In this document: positions 15,915-24,319 of the stretch, in pieces
Layout of the letters: every line of letters begins with the position of its first letter
How positions within the stretch are numbered: position 1 is the first letter of the stretch
From: CAYZDV01 sp964477275
Lineage (GTDB): Bacteria > Acidobacteriota > Aminicenantia > Aminicenantales > Aminicenantaceae
NCBI GenBank assembly: GCA_964477275.1
Contig: CAYZDV010000009.1
Location: forward strand, 1 to 29,205
Direction of reading: 5' to 3'
DNA length: 29,205 nucleotides
Notes under the pieces: generated by a model
Databases searched by the model: none
What the model was told of the DNA's origin: nothing
Seen by the model: only the letters and a program-made list of their open reading frames with translations
Position numbers and translations under genes: made by a program

Positions 15915-16717
15915 TCTTCAGACGCCTTCTTTATAATCCCTCTCCGCGAGGACTGGACATAGCGGATGATCTCGTCCCTGTCCTCTCCCTCCGGAATCTC
16001 GGCGCGGATCCTCTCCAAGGCCTGGGTCGTGTTGAGACCGGAATAGAAGAATATCTTGAAGATTTTCTTCAAACCGGCAATTCTCTCCCTCGAAAAAGCC
16101 TTGCGGCGCAGCCCGATCACATTCAGGCCGTAAATCAAAGCCGGACGGCCGCCGGCAACTCTCGAGAAGGGAAGAACATCCTGGGTGATTACTGAGTAGC
16201 CGCCGATGAAGGCAAACTTCCCCACCCGGCAGAATTGATGGACGCCGCTGAACGCGCCCACCGTCGCGTAATCCTCGACAGCGACATGGCCGGCCAGGGT
16301 GGCGGCGTTGATGAAGATGGTTTCGTTCCCCACAGAGCAGTCATGGCCAACATGAGAGTAGGCCATGAAATAATTGCCGTTCCCCACCACCGTCTTTCCT
16401 CCGCCCTTCAGTGTGCCGCGGTTGACGGTCACGAATTCGCGGAAGACGTTCGCGTCTCCGATTCTGGTCAGGGTGTCTTCCCCCCGGTAAGTGATATCCT
16501 GGGGTTCTGTCCCGATCGCCGAAAAAGGAGAAAAAAGGCAGTTTTGCCCGATTTCCGTCTGCCCGTCGATATAGACGTGAGCGTCAATCCTTGTTTTCCT
16601 GCCGATGACGACTTTTTCCCCGATATACGAATACGGTCCTACCCAGACCCCTTTTCCGAGGCGAGCCCCGGGATGAACGGTGGCTGCGGAGTGAATAAAA
16701 ATGTCATTCTCGCTCAT
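15893..16717 (-). CDS. lpxA: UDP-N-acetylglucosamine O-acyltransferase
   Basis: LpxA transfers a 3-hydroxyacyl chain from acyl carrier protein to UDP-GlcNAc (or its 3-amino form), the first step of lipid A synthesis. The 274-residue protein has the hexapeptide pattern of a left-handed beta helix through about residue 190. The catalytic base is H125 in SHVGHDC, at the E. coli position, with H122, H160 and Q161 also in place. Residues 172-173 are Gly-Gly; Gly at 173 allows C14 chains in E. coli, so a long hydroxyacyl chain is plausible. It overlaps fabZ by 14 nt and lpxI by 22 nt. GGAG lies four bases before the ATG. Confidence 0.95.
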   Translation of the reverse strand: MSENDIFIHSAATVHPGARLGKGVWVGPYSYIGEKVVIGRKTRIDAHVYIDGQTEIGQNCLFSPFSAIGTEPQDITYRGEDTLTRIGDANVFREFVTVNRGTLKGGGKTVVGNGNYFMAYSHVGHDCSVGNETIFINAATLAGHVAVEDYATVGAFSGVHQFCRVGKFAFIGGYSVITQDVLPFSRVAGGRPALIYGLNVIGLRRKAFSRERIAGLKKIFKIFFYSGLNTTQALERIRAEIPEGEDRDEIIRYVQSSRRGIIKKASEEWENESE

Positions 16718-17186
16718 TCATCTCCTCAAGGCGGACTATTGATGCAGCGGCATCGGTTTCCGCGACAAGCTCACCGTCCACCAAGGCCTTTCCCCTGGTG
16801 GAGCAAAATCGGCTCCTGATTTTGATAATTTCAACTTCCAGCCTCAACTGGTCTCCGGGAACCACAGCCTTCCTGAATTTAGTGTTGTTCAAGGTGCTCA
16901 GGAAGATGAGCGCCTTCTCAGGGTCAGGAATGGAATTGTAGAGAAGAATCCCGCCTGCCTGGGCCATGGCTTCGAGAATCAGGACACCGGGCATGACCCT
17001 CAGACGGGGAAAATGCCCCTGGAAAAACGGCTCGTTGTAGGTGACGTTCTTGAGGGCAACTATCGACTTTTCGCTCTTCATCTCCAGAACCCGGTCGACG
17101 AGCAGAAAGGGGTAGCGGTGGGGAAGGATCTTGAGGATTTTCTCGATATCGAAAATTTTTTTATTTCTTGGTGGCTTTTGAGGCAT
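16704..17186 (-). CDS. fabZ: 3-hydroxyacyl-[acyl carrier protein] dehydratase FabZ
   Basis: FabZ removes water from 3-hydroxyacyl-ACP in fatty acid elongation and so competes with LpxA for the same acyl chains; the two are commonly encoded together. The 160-residue protein has LPHRYPFLLVDRV at 21-33, catalytic His in GHFP (H58) and Glu in LEAMAQAGG (E72), spaced 14 residues as in E. coli (H54, E68). The loop after GHFP reads RLRVMPG where GxPVMPG is more usual. The ATG at 17186 lies inside the end of ompH (26-nt overlap) without a strong ribosome site, so translation is probably coupled. Confidence 0.95.
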   Translation of the reverse strand: MPQKPPRNKKIFDIEKILKILPHRYPFLLVDRVLEMKSEKSIVALKNVTYNEPFFQGHFPRLRVMPGVLILEAMAQAGGILLYNSIPDPEKALIFLSTLNNTKFRKAVVPGDQLRLEVEIIKIRSRFCSTRGKALVDGELVAETDAAASIVRLEEMNERE

Positions 17187-17697
17187 CGTATCTTCTGATC
17201 ACTTCGGCGGTGATGTCCACGCTGGGGTCGACGTAGATGGCGCCGCTCTTTGTCAGGTCAAAAATGATCTCCAGGTTCTTCTCTTTCCCGATTTGATCGA
17301 TAATTGGAAGCAGCTCATTCTGGAGTCTGGTGAAGACCCGGTTGCGGAGTTCCGTGAATTCCCGGAAGGAATCTTCGGCGAAGCGCTTCCGATCGGTGCG
17401 CAAACGATCGATGTCGGCGCTGAGGTTCATCATGGCTTCCTCGGTGAGGGTGAGCCGCTGGGTTTCCAGCTTCTTTTCCTTCTCGCGGAGTTCATTATCC
17501 AGTCTGGTCAGCCTGTCCTGGTCGCTCTTGTTTTTTTCCTCGAGGCGGAAGATAATGTTTTTGCCCTCAATGGATTTCTCCAGAACTTCCTGGGGATTCA
17601 CGATTCCGATCTTGCGCTCCTGCTGGGAGAAACTCAATGAGCCGAGAACAGCGAGAACAAGGAGCGCAAAAATCATTTGGCCGGAGCTTCTCTTCAT
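17161..17697 (-). CDS. ompH: Periplasmic chaperone, Skp/OmpH family
   Basis: Skp-type chaperones hold unfolded outer-membrane proteins in the periplasm for the BAM complex. The 178-residue protein has a signal peptide (about 1-24, ending near SFS). GIVNPQEVLEKS follows at 31-42, then a charged coiled-coil stretch through about 50-125 and a C-terminal segment with IIFDLTKSGAIYVDPSVDIT, the usual family ending. AAGGAGG six bases before the ATG is a strong ribosome site. It lies directly downstream of bamA (45 nt), which supports the role. Confidence 0.9.
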   Translation of the reverse strand: MKRSSGQMIFALLVLAVLGSLSFSQQERKIGIVNPQEVLEKSIEGKNIIFRLEEKNKSDQDRLTRLDNELREKEKKLETQRLTLTEEAMMNLSADIDRLRTDRKRFAEDSFREFTELRNRVFTRLQNELLPIIDQIGKEKNLEIIFDLTKSGAIYVDPSVDITAEVIRRYDASKATKK

Positions 17698-17742
17698 CTT
17701 ATGCCTCCTTAATTCGATTCACAATCTGCGTCCAGCAGCTTT

Positions 17743-20055
17743 TTAAAAGGTCGTTCCAATGGCGAAGCGAACAGCGAAATTCGAATCGTCCGGTCGAATT
17801 TTCCGGTTGTTGTAGGCGAAGATGAGCCGGAAGGGAACGCGCAGGGCAGGAACAAAAATTCTCATCTCCAGCCCCGCCGAGGAATACATGTTCTTGAAAT
17901 CGATCTTCTGGTCATGCTTGAAGGCATTCCCCAAATCACAAAAGAATATGCTGTAGAGAGGCCCGCCCAGCTTGATGATGTACTCGGCGTTGAACACAAA
18001 CGACTTCTCTCCTCCGATGTTTCTTCCGTACTCATCGCGCGGGCCGATGGCATAGATGTTGTAACCTCTGATCGACCTTTCACCGCCGAGAAAGAATTTT
18101 TCCCAGATGGGGACCTCTGAATCCCCGAGGGGCTCGATGAACTGATACTCCAGATGCAATCCCGCCACATGCTTCAACCACAGCGGCTGGTAGTGAGTGA
18201 ACTCAAAGCGAGGCTTGATCATGTCGATGTCACCGCCCAGAAAGCCACCGGCGAATTTACAGGAGGCCAGGTAGAGGGTTCCCCGGCTGGGAGTCAAAGG
18301 GCTGTCGACTGTCGAGCGGTAGACTGTGGGGCTGAGGCTGCTGATGTTGTAGCCTTGATTGCCCCACATTGCGTAAGGATTGTAATAGTCAGGCGGGACA
18401 TCCTCGGGTTGCTCCGGGACGGTGATTTTCACGTACTCATACGAGTAAGTCAGGTTCGACCTCAGATACCCCTTTATCCGGGCTCCGACCATGAAATCGG
18501 CACCTTTTCCCTTGCGGTCAAAGAGGCCTGGGTAGATGATGTAGCGGTTGAAGACGTTAAAGCCAAAGCTGATGGGCATGTCCAGGAAATAGGGTTCGGA
18601 AAACCCGAACATGTAGTTTTTGACCCTCTTTCCGTGCTGGAGCATCAGGTTCAGGTTTTCACCCGCACCCAGGAAATTTACCGTGGAGTAGCTCAAGGCG
18701 ACGAAGGTGCCTTCATAACCGCTGTAGCCGGCCGTAAACTGAATGTTATTTCTCTGGAGCTCCTTCAACCTCAGGACCACGTGCATCTCGGTGGGGTTTT
18801 CGGGGTCGGGCTTCAAATCCGGCTCTCCGTCGAGCTCCACCAGCCCCAGCTGGTTGAGCCGGAGCATGCTGTTCTTGAATAAAGCCAGGCTGAACCTGTC
18901 TCCCTCCCTGAGCAGCATTTCCCGCCGGATCACTTTGTCCTTGGTATAGTTATTTCCCTTGAACTCGAGGCGGCTCAAATAGACGACATCTCCCTCGTAA
19001 ATGTTGAAAGTCAGGCTGACCCGCTTTTGTTTGGGATCCAGGCTTTCCACAGGAATAATCTGGGAATAGAGGTATCCCAGATTGGCATAGACTTCTCTGA
19101 TCTCTTCCACAGTCTTTTCTCTCCCCTTGGTGCTGTAGACATCCCCCTCGCTCATCTTGACCATGTTTCTGAGAAAGTGGGTGGCGATGACCTTGTTGCC
19201 TTCGATTTTGACATCTCCCACGGTGTACCTGTAGCCCGCATCGACCGGGATTGTGATTTTTTTCATCTTCTGCTTCTTGAAGAAGATCGACTTTCTGGTG
19301 ACCTCTTCGATCACCGGCTCTCCGATGGTGGCTTCCATGTAGCCGAATTCCTGGAATTTCTTCCTCAGGTTTTCCCGGTCGCTATCGAGCTTGCTCTGCT
19401 TGAAGACGTCCTTTCCTCTGATCCAGGAGATCGGGCCGTGCTTCTTGTTCTCCTTCATCGCCGCCCTCAAGACGCTGCTGAGCAGCTTGGGCTTCCCCAC
19501 GAATTCGACGGCGCCCACCCTCTCCCGGGGCCCTTCGTTGATATCAAAGACGATCTCGTACTCGTTGTGGCTCCTTTTGTTGGTCTTGGCCTCGACTTTT
19601 CCAGAAGGAAGGCCTTTTTCGGCCAGCAAATCTTCGATGGTCTTCTTGATTTTCTGGATCTTGTGGGGATTGTAATGGGAATAGGGAAGAATGTACTCGT
19701 CTTCCTCTTTCAGTTTATTGATTATGTCGTTCTCCTTGAGTCTTTTTCCGGTTTTGTAAGTTATCTCCCTGATGATGGGGTTCTCTTCGACGATGATCCT
19801 GACCACCTTTCCGTTCGCTCCTTTCTCCTGCTCGATCCGGATGTCGGAGAAAAATCCTGTCGACCAGAGGACTCTGAAGTCATTCCTAAGGGCGTTCTCG
19901 TTATAGAGACTGCCCTCACTGGAGGAAAGATAATAGAGGATTGTTTCCCGGGTCACCCGCTCGTTGCCGATGATCTCGATTTTTTCGATGATATCCTGAC
20001 CGCAGAGAAAGAGCGGAAGAAAGAAAAAAAGCAGCACGAAAACCGTCCTTTTCAT
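17743..20055 (-). CDS. bamA: Outer-membrane protein assembly factor BamA
   Basis: BamA folds and inserts beta-barrel proteins into the outer membrane. The 770-residue protein has a signal peptide (1-19, ending in FLCG). About five POTRA domains follow (roughly 20-430; repeated features are IEIIGNERV, VEFVGKPK, VKIEGNKV and LEFKGNNY). The C-terminal barrel (about 440-770) contains the conserved loop-6 motif IRGYN in FLGGERSIRGYN and ends in Phe, the usual C-terminal signal. The length is normal. AAGGAG lies six bases before the ATG. It is the first gene of the envelope operon and has its own promoter. The signal-peptide cysteine does not fit a lipobox (Leu at -1). Confidence 0.95.
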   Translation of the reverse strand: MKRTVFVLLFFFLPLFLCGQDIIEKIEIIGNERVTRETILYYLSSSEGSLYNENALRNDFRVLWSTGFFSDIRIEQEKGANGKVVRIIVEENPIIREITYKTGKRLKENDIINKLKEEDEYILPYSHYNPHKIQKIKKTIEDLLAEKGLPSGKVEAKTNKRSHNEYEIVFDINEGPRERVGAVEFVGKPKLLSSVLRAAMKENKKHGPISWIRGKDVFKQSKLDSDRENLRKKFQEFGYMEATIGEPVIEEVTRKSIFFKKQKMKKITIPVDAGYRYTVGDVKIEGNKVIATHFLRNMVKMSEGDVYSTKGREKTVEEIREVYANLGYLYSQIIPVESLDPKQKRVSLTFNIYEGDVVYLSRLEFKGNNYTKDKVIRREMLLREGDRFSLALFKNSMLRLNQLGLVELDGEPDLKPDPENPTEMHVVLRLKELQRNNIQFTAGYSGYEGTFVALSYSTVNFLGAGENLNLMLQHGKRVKNYMFGFSEPYFLDMPISFGFNVFNRYIIYPGLFDRKGKGADFMVGARIKGYLRSNLTYSYEYVKITVPEQPEDVPPDYYNPYAMWGNQGYNISSLSPTVYRSTVDSPLTPSRGTLYLASCKFAGGFLGGDIDMIKPRFEFTHYQPLWLKHVAGLHLEYQFIEPLGDSEVPIWEKFFLGGERSIRGYNIYAIGPRDEYGRNIGGEKSFVFNAEYIIKLGGPLYSIFFCDLGNAFKHDQKIDFKNMYSSAGLEMRIFVPALRVPFRLIFAYNNRKIRPDDSNFAVRFAIGTTF

Positions 20056-20064
20056 ATCATTCTC

Positions 20065-20093
20065 CTTATACCATATTACCTGGATTTTCTCAA
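20065..20093 (-). promoter_or_regulatory. Promoter of the bamA operon
   Basis: On the minus strand TTGAGA (20088-20093), a 17-nt spacer and TATAAG (20065-20070) each match five of six bases. The -10 box overlaps the ribosome site (TATAAGGAG) and ends nine bases before the ATG, so a transcript from here would have almost no leader. Confidence 0.45.
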
Positions 20094-20118
20094 ATGCTCC
20101 TCATCCCCAAAATTTCCG

Positions 20119-20193
20119 CGAGGACTGAACCGGGCGGCTTTGCCTCGCCGGGGTAAAGCCAGCGTGACTTTGAGCGAACCATCCCGAGCCCTC
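20119..20193. repeat. 75-nt dispersed repeat, inverted copy
   Basis: The reverse complement of this segment matches 25705-25779 at 71 of 75 positions without gaps. The four differences are all transitions. It begins GAGGGCTCGGGATGG on the minus strand and contains a hairpin built on GGCTTT and AAAGCC. It lies between lolD and bamA. Confidence 0.8.
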
Positions 20194-20240
20194 TGCGCCT
20201 GCTATCCTCACTGGGTTGAAGCGGTTGGGTAATGGAGCAA

Positions 20241-20295
20241 GAGGATGGGTCCTGTCATGGGGTGTCCCCCGTCCGTCCTCGCTCCACCCATCCTC
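20241..20295. repeat. Intergenic inverted repeat with inner hairpin
   Basis: GAGGATGGGT (20241-20250) and ACCCATCCTC (20286-20295) are perfect inverted repeats 35 nt apart, with GGGG-TGT-CCCC between them. It may be a transcription end region for the lolD operon or another palindromic repeat; there is no T tract at its right place for a standard terminator. Confidence 0.45.
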
Positions 20296-20346
20296 ATTGG
20301 CGAACTCCCTCTCAAAAAGATTTTTCGGTTTGCGTTAATTCAAACT

Positions 20347-21033
20347 TCAGGGATGGGATAGAAGTTTCAACTGGCCGCTTTCCATCAAATAAATTTTGTG
20401 GCAGAGCTCGGCCACTTTTTCATTATGGGTGACAATCACCGAGGAGAGGCCTTTCTTGCGGTGCATTTCGGCGATGAGCTCGAGGATCTTTTTTCCCGTC
20501 TTCCAGTCCATGTTTCCCGTCGGCTCGTCGGCCAGGAGCAATTTCGGCTCGTTGATCAAGGCCCGGGCAATGGCCACCCGCTGCTGCTCTCCCCCCGAGA
20601 GCTGGCTGGGACGAATGCCCGCCTTTTTCTCCAGAGAGACCTCCTTGAGGAACTCGAGGGCCCGCTTCAAGGCCGCGTTCTTCTCCACCCCTCTGATCCA
20701 GAGAGGAAGGGCCACATTCTCCACGGAAGTGAACTCGGGCATGAGATGATAAAACTGAAAGACGAAGCCGATTTTCTGATTCCTGATCTCGGCGAGCTCT
20801 TTATCGCTCTTTGTCCGGAGGTCTTCCCCGTCCAGAAGAATCTGCCCTTCGGTGGGCCTGTCCAGGGCTCCCAGCAGGTTGAGAAAAGTCGTCTTGCCCA
20901 CGCCGGACATGCCCATGATGGCCACCAGCTCGCTTTCGAGAAGCTCAAAATCGATCCTTTCGAAAACGCGGAGGACTCCTCTGGGCAACGGATAATCTTT
21001 AGCCAGTTTCCTCGCTTGAATCATTCTATTCAT
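20347..21033 (-). CDS. lolD: ABC transporter ATPase, LolD type
   Basis: This is the cytoplasmic ATPase of a lipoprotein-releasing transporter. The 228-residue protein has Walker A GMSGVGKT (41-48), ABC signature LSGGEQ (145-150), Walker B LLLADEP (165-171) and the switch His (H203 in VTHN). It overlaps the end of the permease gene by 8 nt, so the two are surely translated together. LolD powers removal of lipoproteins from the inner membrane to LolA; the MacB/FtsE-like subfamily is close in sequence, and the assignment to Lol rests on the permease and the envelope-gene surroundings. Walker A has Val where Ser/Ala is usual and Thr at the last position; both are tolerated in the family. Confidence 0.88.
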   Translation of the reverse strand: MNRMIQARKLAKDYPLPRGVLRVFERIDFELLESELVAIMGMSGVGKTTFLNLLGALDRPTEGQILLDGEDLRTKSDKELAEIRNQKIGFVFQFYHLMPEFTSVENVALPLWIRGVEKNAALKRALEFLKEVSLEKKAGIRPSQLSGGEQQRVAIARALINEPKLLLADEPTGNMDWKTGKKILELIAEMHRKKGLSSVIVTHNEKVAELCHKIYLMESGQLKLLSHP

Positions 21034-22249
21034 ACTTCAAGGCGATAACAGGGTCGATTTTTGAGGCCCGATGAGAGGGAAAAAGCGTGGACAGAAGACT
21101 GATGAGAAGGGTAACTCCGATAATCAGGAGCAGGTCCAGCGGCTGGATCCGAAAGGGCACAAACGAGATCTGGTATATATCCACCGGTACCCTGATCAGT
21201 TTGAAGGTGTTGGCCAGCCAGCACCAGGCCAGCCCCAGCAGGACGCCGGCCGTTGTGCCGATGATCCCGATCATCGCCCCCTGCAGGAAGAAAATCTTCC
21301 TGACGTTCCCGGTGGAGGCACCCATGGCCATCAGGATTCCGATATCACGGGTTTTCTCCATGACCATCAGGATCAAAGTGGCGATGATGTTCAGGGCAGC
21401 GACAAAAACGATGAGGGCGATAGTGAAAAACATGATGGTTTTCTCCAGCTTCAACGCCGAAAAAAGGGACTTGTTGAGCTCCATCCATGTCATCGCATAA
21501 GCCATTGGCGGGAGTATTTCTTTGATCCTCTCGGCAATGTGCGGAGCCTGGAAAATATTCTCTATCCGGACCTGAATGTAGCTTATTCCATCTCCGAGGT
21601 TGAAGACTCGCTGGGCCGTGGCGAGCCGAATCAGCGCTGTCCCGGAATCAAATTCATACAGACCCGTGTTGAAGATGCCAGTCACCACGAACCTTTTTGG
21701 CCTGGGGATAGGGCCGACGGGAGACAGACTCAGGGAAGAGCCGGAGAGGACCTGGATCGTATCTCCGATTCCCACTCCGAGAGCGGCGGCGATTTCACGG
21801 CCGAGGATGATGCCATCTCTCCTGGGTTCAGGCTCGGGAATCTCTCCACCTTCGAGCTCCTGAAGCCAGGACGCATGGTCTCTCTCCTCTTCAAAGTCAA
21901 TACCCTTAAGCATGGCCCCCAGGCTCTGAGAAGGCCCGGTCAAGAGGACTGTCTCAAATACCACCGGGCTTGCGGAGAGGACTCCCTCCAGTCCTTTGAT
22001 TTTCTGGATGATTTCGGGATAGTCGTTCAAGGCGTCACGGGAAAGCCCGGGAACCATGATGTGAGCCGTGGAGCTGAGAATCTTATCCTGCACATCCTCC
22101 TGAAAACCGGTGATGAGGGCGATGGCGATGACCAGGGCCATGACTCCGATGGTGATGCCCAGAACAGAGATGAAGGTGATCACCGAAATGAAGGCCTGCT
22201 TCCTCCTGGCCGTCAGGTAGCGCCGGGCAACAAACAGTTCATAATTCAT
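21026..22249 (-). CDS. Lipoprotein-releasing ABC transporter permease, LolC/LolE family
   Basis: The 407-residue protein has an N-terminal membrane helix (about 20-48), a large periplasmic domain (about 50-265) and three further helices near 270-300, 315-345 and 370-395, the layout of LolC/LolE and MacB-like permeases. The start FVARRYLTARRKQAFISVITFISVLGI is typical of LolC/E. Only one permease gene accompanies lolD, so the complex may use two copies of this protein, as described for LolF-type systems, or a second gene may lie elsewhere. The ribosome site is weak. It follows lysS by 85 nt on the same strand. Confidence 0.88.
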   Translation of the reverse strand: MNYELFVARRYLTARRKQAFISVITFISVLGITIGVMALVIAIALITGFQEDVQDKILSSTAHIMVPGLSRDALNDYPEIIQKIKGLEGVLSASPVVFETVLLTGPSQSLGAMLKGIDFEEERDHASWLQELEGGEIPEPEPRRDGIILGREIAAALGVGIGDTIQVLSGSSLSLSPVGPIPRPKRFVVTGIFNTGLYEFDSGTALIRLATAQRVFNLGDGISYIQVRIENIFQAPHIAERIKEILPPMAYAMTWMELNKSLFSALKLEKTIMFFTIALIVFVAALNIIATLILMVMEKTRDIGILMAMGASTGNVRKIFFLQGAMIGIIGTTAGVLLGLAWCWLANTFKLIRVPVDIYQISFVPFRIQPLDLLLIIGVTLLISLLSTLFPSHRASKIDPVIALKYE

Positions 22250-22334
22250 GGCAGGAAACTGTCCTCACAGTCGATATCTCCCGCGCAACAGAACAAACAG
22301 ACAACGCAGACTGACCTCATCAACGATTCTCTCC

Positions 22335-23867
22335 TCACTCGTTGTTTCTGGGACGAAGGAGCGGGAAAAGAATGACTTCCCTTATGGATTTCCGGTTGGC
22401 GAAAAGCATCACCAGGCGGTCGACCCCGATCCCTTCCCCTCCGCTGGGCGGAAGGCCGTATTCTAACGCCGAGATGTAGTCCATGTCGATCCAATGAGCG
22501 TCTTCGTCTCCTCTTTTCCGTGCCTGCTCCTGGGATTCGAATCTTTCCCTCTGCTCCTGCGAGTCGGACAACTCGCTGAAGGCGTTGGCAATCTCCATCC
22601 CGCCCATGACCAGCTCGAAGCGCTCGGCTTCCTCCGGGTTCTCCTTCGAGGTTTTGGCCAGGGGAGAGACTTCCTTGGGAGGGTTGAGGACAAAGGTCGG
22701 CTGGATGAGGGTGGGCCTGACCTGCTTGTCAAAAATGATGTCCAGGGCCTTCCCGTAGCTGAGGGACTTTTTCTCCGGCGTCAGAGTCGAGGCCAGCTCG
22801 ATGATTCCCTTCCTGTCGCTGAACCGGGCTGGAGCAAGACCGCTGAAGTTCATCAAAGCTTCCATGAACTTGATTTTTTTCCAGGGCCTCTTGAGAGAAA
22901 TGCGGTGCTCTCCGTAGGTCAACTCTTCTGTTTCCAGAAGGGCGCGGCTCATGCTGGAAATGAGCTCCTCTGTCAATTCCATCATTTCGTTGTAATCGCT
23001 GAAGGCCTGGTAGAATTCGAGCATGGTGAACTCCGGGTTGTGCTCGGAGGAGACCCCTTCGTTGCGAAAACTGCGGTTGATCTCGTAGACCTTCTCAAAC
23101 CCGCCGACGACCAGCCTCTTCAAATACAGCTCGGGAGCGATGCGCAAGTAGAGGTCCATCGCCAGCGCATTATGGTAGGTCTTGAAAGGCCGGGCCAGCG
23201 CTCCGCCCGGGATGGGATGCATCATCGGCGTTTCGACCTCGATGTAGCCTTTCTCATCAAAAAACCTCCGGATGAATGCGATCATGGCGCTTCTCAGCCT
23301 GAAGACCTCTCTTTCTCCCGGGTTCATGATCAGGTCCAGGTGTCTTTTCCGGTAACGGAGCTCAACATCCTGCAATCCGTGCCACTTCTCGGGCAGAGGA
23401 TGGAGACACTTGGCCAGAAGGGTGAAAGAGTGGGCCAGGACGGTCAGCTCTCCGGTCCGGGTTTTAAAAAGCACGCCTTGAGCAGAGATGACGTCTCCGA
23501 TGTCGACCAGCGAAAAAAGCCTGTAGGCCTTCTCTCCGATTCTGTCCTCGCGGAGATAGACCTGGAGCTGGGCCCGGCTATCCATGATGTGGAAAAAGGT
23601 GGCACGACCCATCTGGCGAATGGACATGATCCGGCCGGGAACGATAACGTTGACCTTTTTTTTCTCCAGCTCTTCAGGAGAAAGTGCGGAATATTTCTCC
23701 AGGACATCAAAGGCCGAATGGGTCCACTTCACCTTATGAGGATAGAGGTCGACGTTCTCCTGGGCGAGCTTTTCCATTTTCAGCCTGCGAGCGCGTTCCT
23801 GGTCGCTCAACCCTGAATCAGTGTTAAGAGGGCTTTCTTTTTTTGGTGCGCTCTTTTTTTCGGCCAT
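22335..23867 (-). CDS. lysS: Lysyl-tRNA synthetase, class II
   Basis: The enzyme charges tRNA-Lys in the cytoplasm. The 510-residue protein has an N-terminal OB-fold anticodon-binding domain (about 74-150). The class II core has motif 2 around 258-287 (FEKVYEINRSFRNEG, then HNPEFTMLE) and motif 3 around 476-489 (GGEGIGVDRLVML). The length is normal for bacterial LysS. The ATG at 23867 lies within the last codons of nusB, a 44-nt overlap; an AAGGA eleven bases upstream supports it. The next Met (residue 31) would cut into the N-terminal helix seen in E. coli LysS. Confidence 0.95.
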   Translation of the reverse strand: MAEKKSAPKKESPLNTDSGLSDQERARRLKMEKLAQENVDLYPHKVKWTHSAFDVLEKYSALSPEELEKKKVNVIVPGRIMSIRQMGRATFFHIMDSRAQLQVYLREDRIGEKAYRLFSLVDIGDVISAQGVLFKTRTGELTVLAHSFTLLAKCLHPLPEKWHGLQDVELRYRKRHLDLIMNPGEREVFRLRSAMIAFIRRFFDEKGYIEVETPMMHPIPGGALARPFKTYHNALAMDLYLRIAPELYLKRLVVGGFEKVYEINRSFRNEGVSSEHNPEFTMLEFYQAFSDYNEMMELTEELISSMSRALLETEELTYGEHRISLKRPWKKIKFMEALMNFSGLAPARFSDRKGIIELASTLTPEKKSLSYGKALDIIFDKQVRPTLIQPTFVLNPPKEVSPLAKTSKENPEEAERFELVMGGMEIANAFSELSDSQEQRERFESQEQARKRGDEDAHWIDMDYISALEYGLPPSGGEGIGVDRLVMLFANRKSIREVILFPLLRPRNNE

Positions 23868-24303
23868 TGTCGTTTTCTTCCTTCAGGGATTTTCGAACCT
23901 GTTCAAGGTTTTTTCGCACGGCATCGAGGATTCCGTTGATGAAGGGCGCCGCTTCCTCTCCGCTGTACTTTTTGGCAATCTCGATCGCCTCATTGATGAT
24001 GATCGCTGGCGCAATGTTCTCCTCGAAGAGGAGTTCGAAGAGAGCCATGCGCAGGACATTGCGGTCGATGAGCGTCATTCGGGAGAGGCGCCAGTGCTCA
24101 GAGGCGGACTGAATGATGCTGTCCATCTTTTTCTTCCGGGAAACGATTCCTCTCGTCAGCCAGTCGCTGTATTCTCTGACCTCTTTCTCCGCTTTCCTTT
24201 CCTTCCAGTATCGGGCGACAACCTCCTCGACATCCTGGTCATTGAACTCGAGACGAAAAAGAATACGGAGGGTATCTTCCCGGGCTCTTCTTCTCCGGCC
24301 CAT
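23824..24303 (-). CDS. nusB: Transcription antitermination factor NusB
   Basis: NusB binds boxA RNA with S10 and helps RNA polymerase complete rRNA operons. The 159-residue protein starts with the basic, RNA-binding-type MGRRRRARE, and the second half has the family pattern IDRNVLRMALFELLF, then PAIIINEAIEIAKKYSGEEAAPFINGILD. After the usual end there is a tail of about 20 residues rich in Lys and Arg, and its coding bases overlap the start of lysS. It sits 16 nt after ribH, the common ribH-nusB order. Confidence 0.93.
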   Translation of the reverse strand: MGRRRRAREDTLRILFRLEFNDQDVEEVVARYWKERKAEKEVREYSDWLTRGIVSRKKKMDSIIQSASEHWRLSRMTLIDRNVLRMALFELLFEENIAPAIIINEAIEIAKKYSGEEAAPFINGILDAVRKNLEQVRKSLKEENDNGRKKERTKKRKPS

Positions 24304-24319
24304 GGTGAGGCCACGACCC

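Noticed and set aside
17995..20055. BamA as a lipoprotein
   Set aside because: The signal peptide has a Cys, but the preceding residues (L-F-L) do not form a lipobox and BamA proteins are not lipidated.
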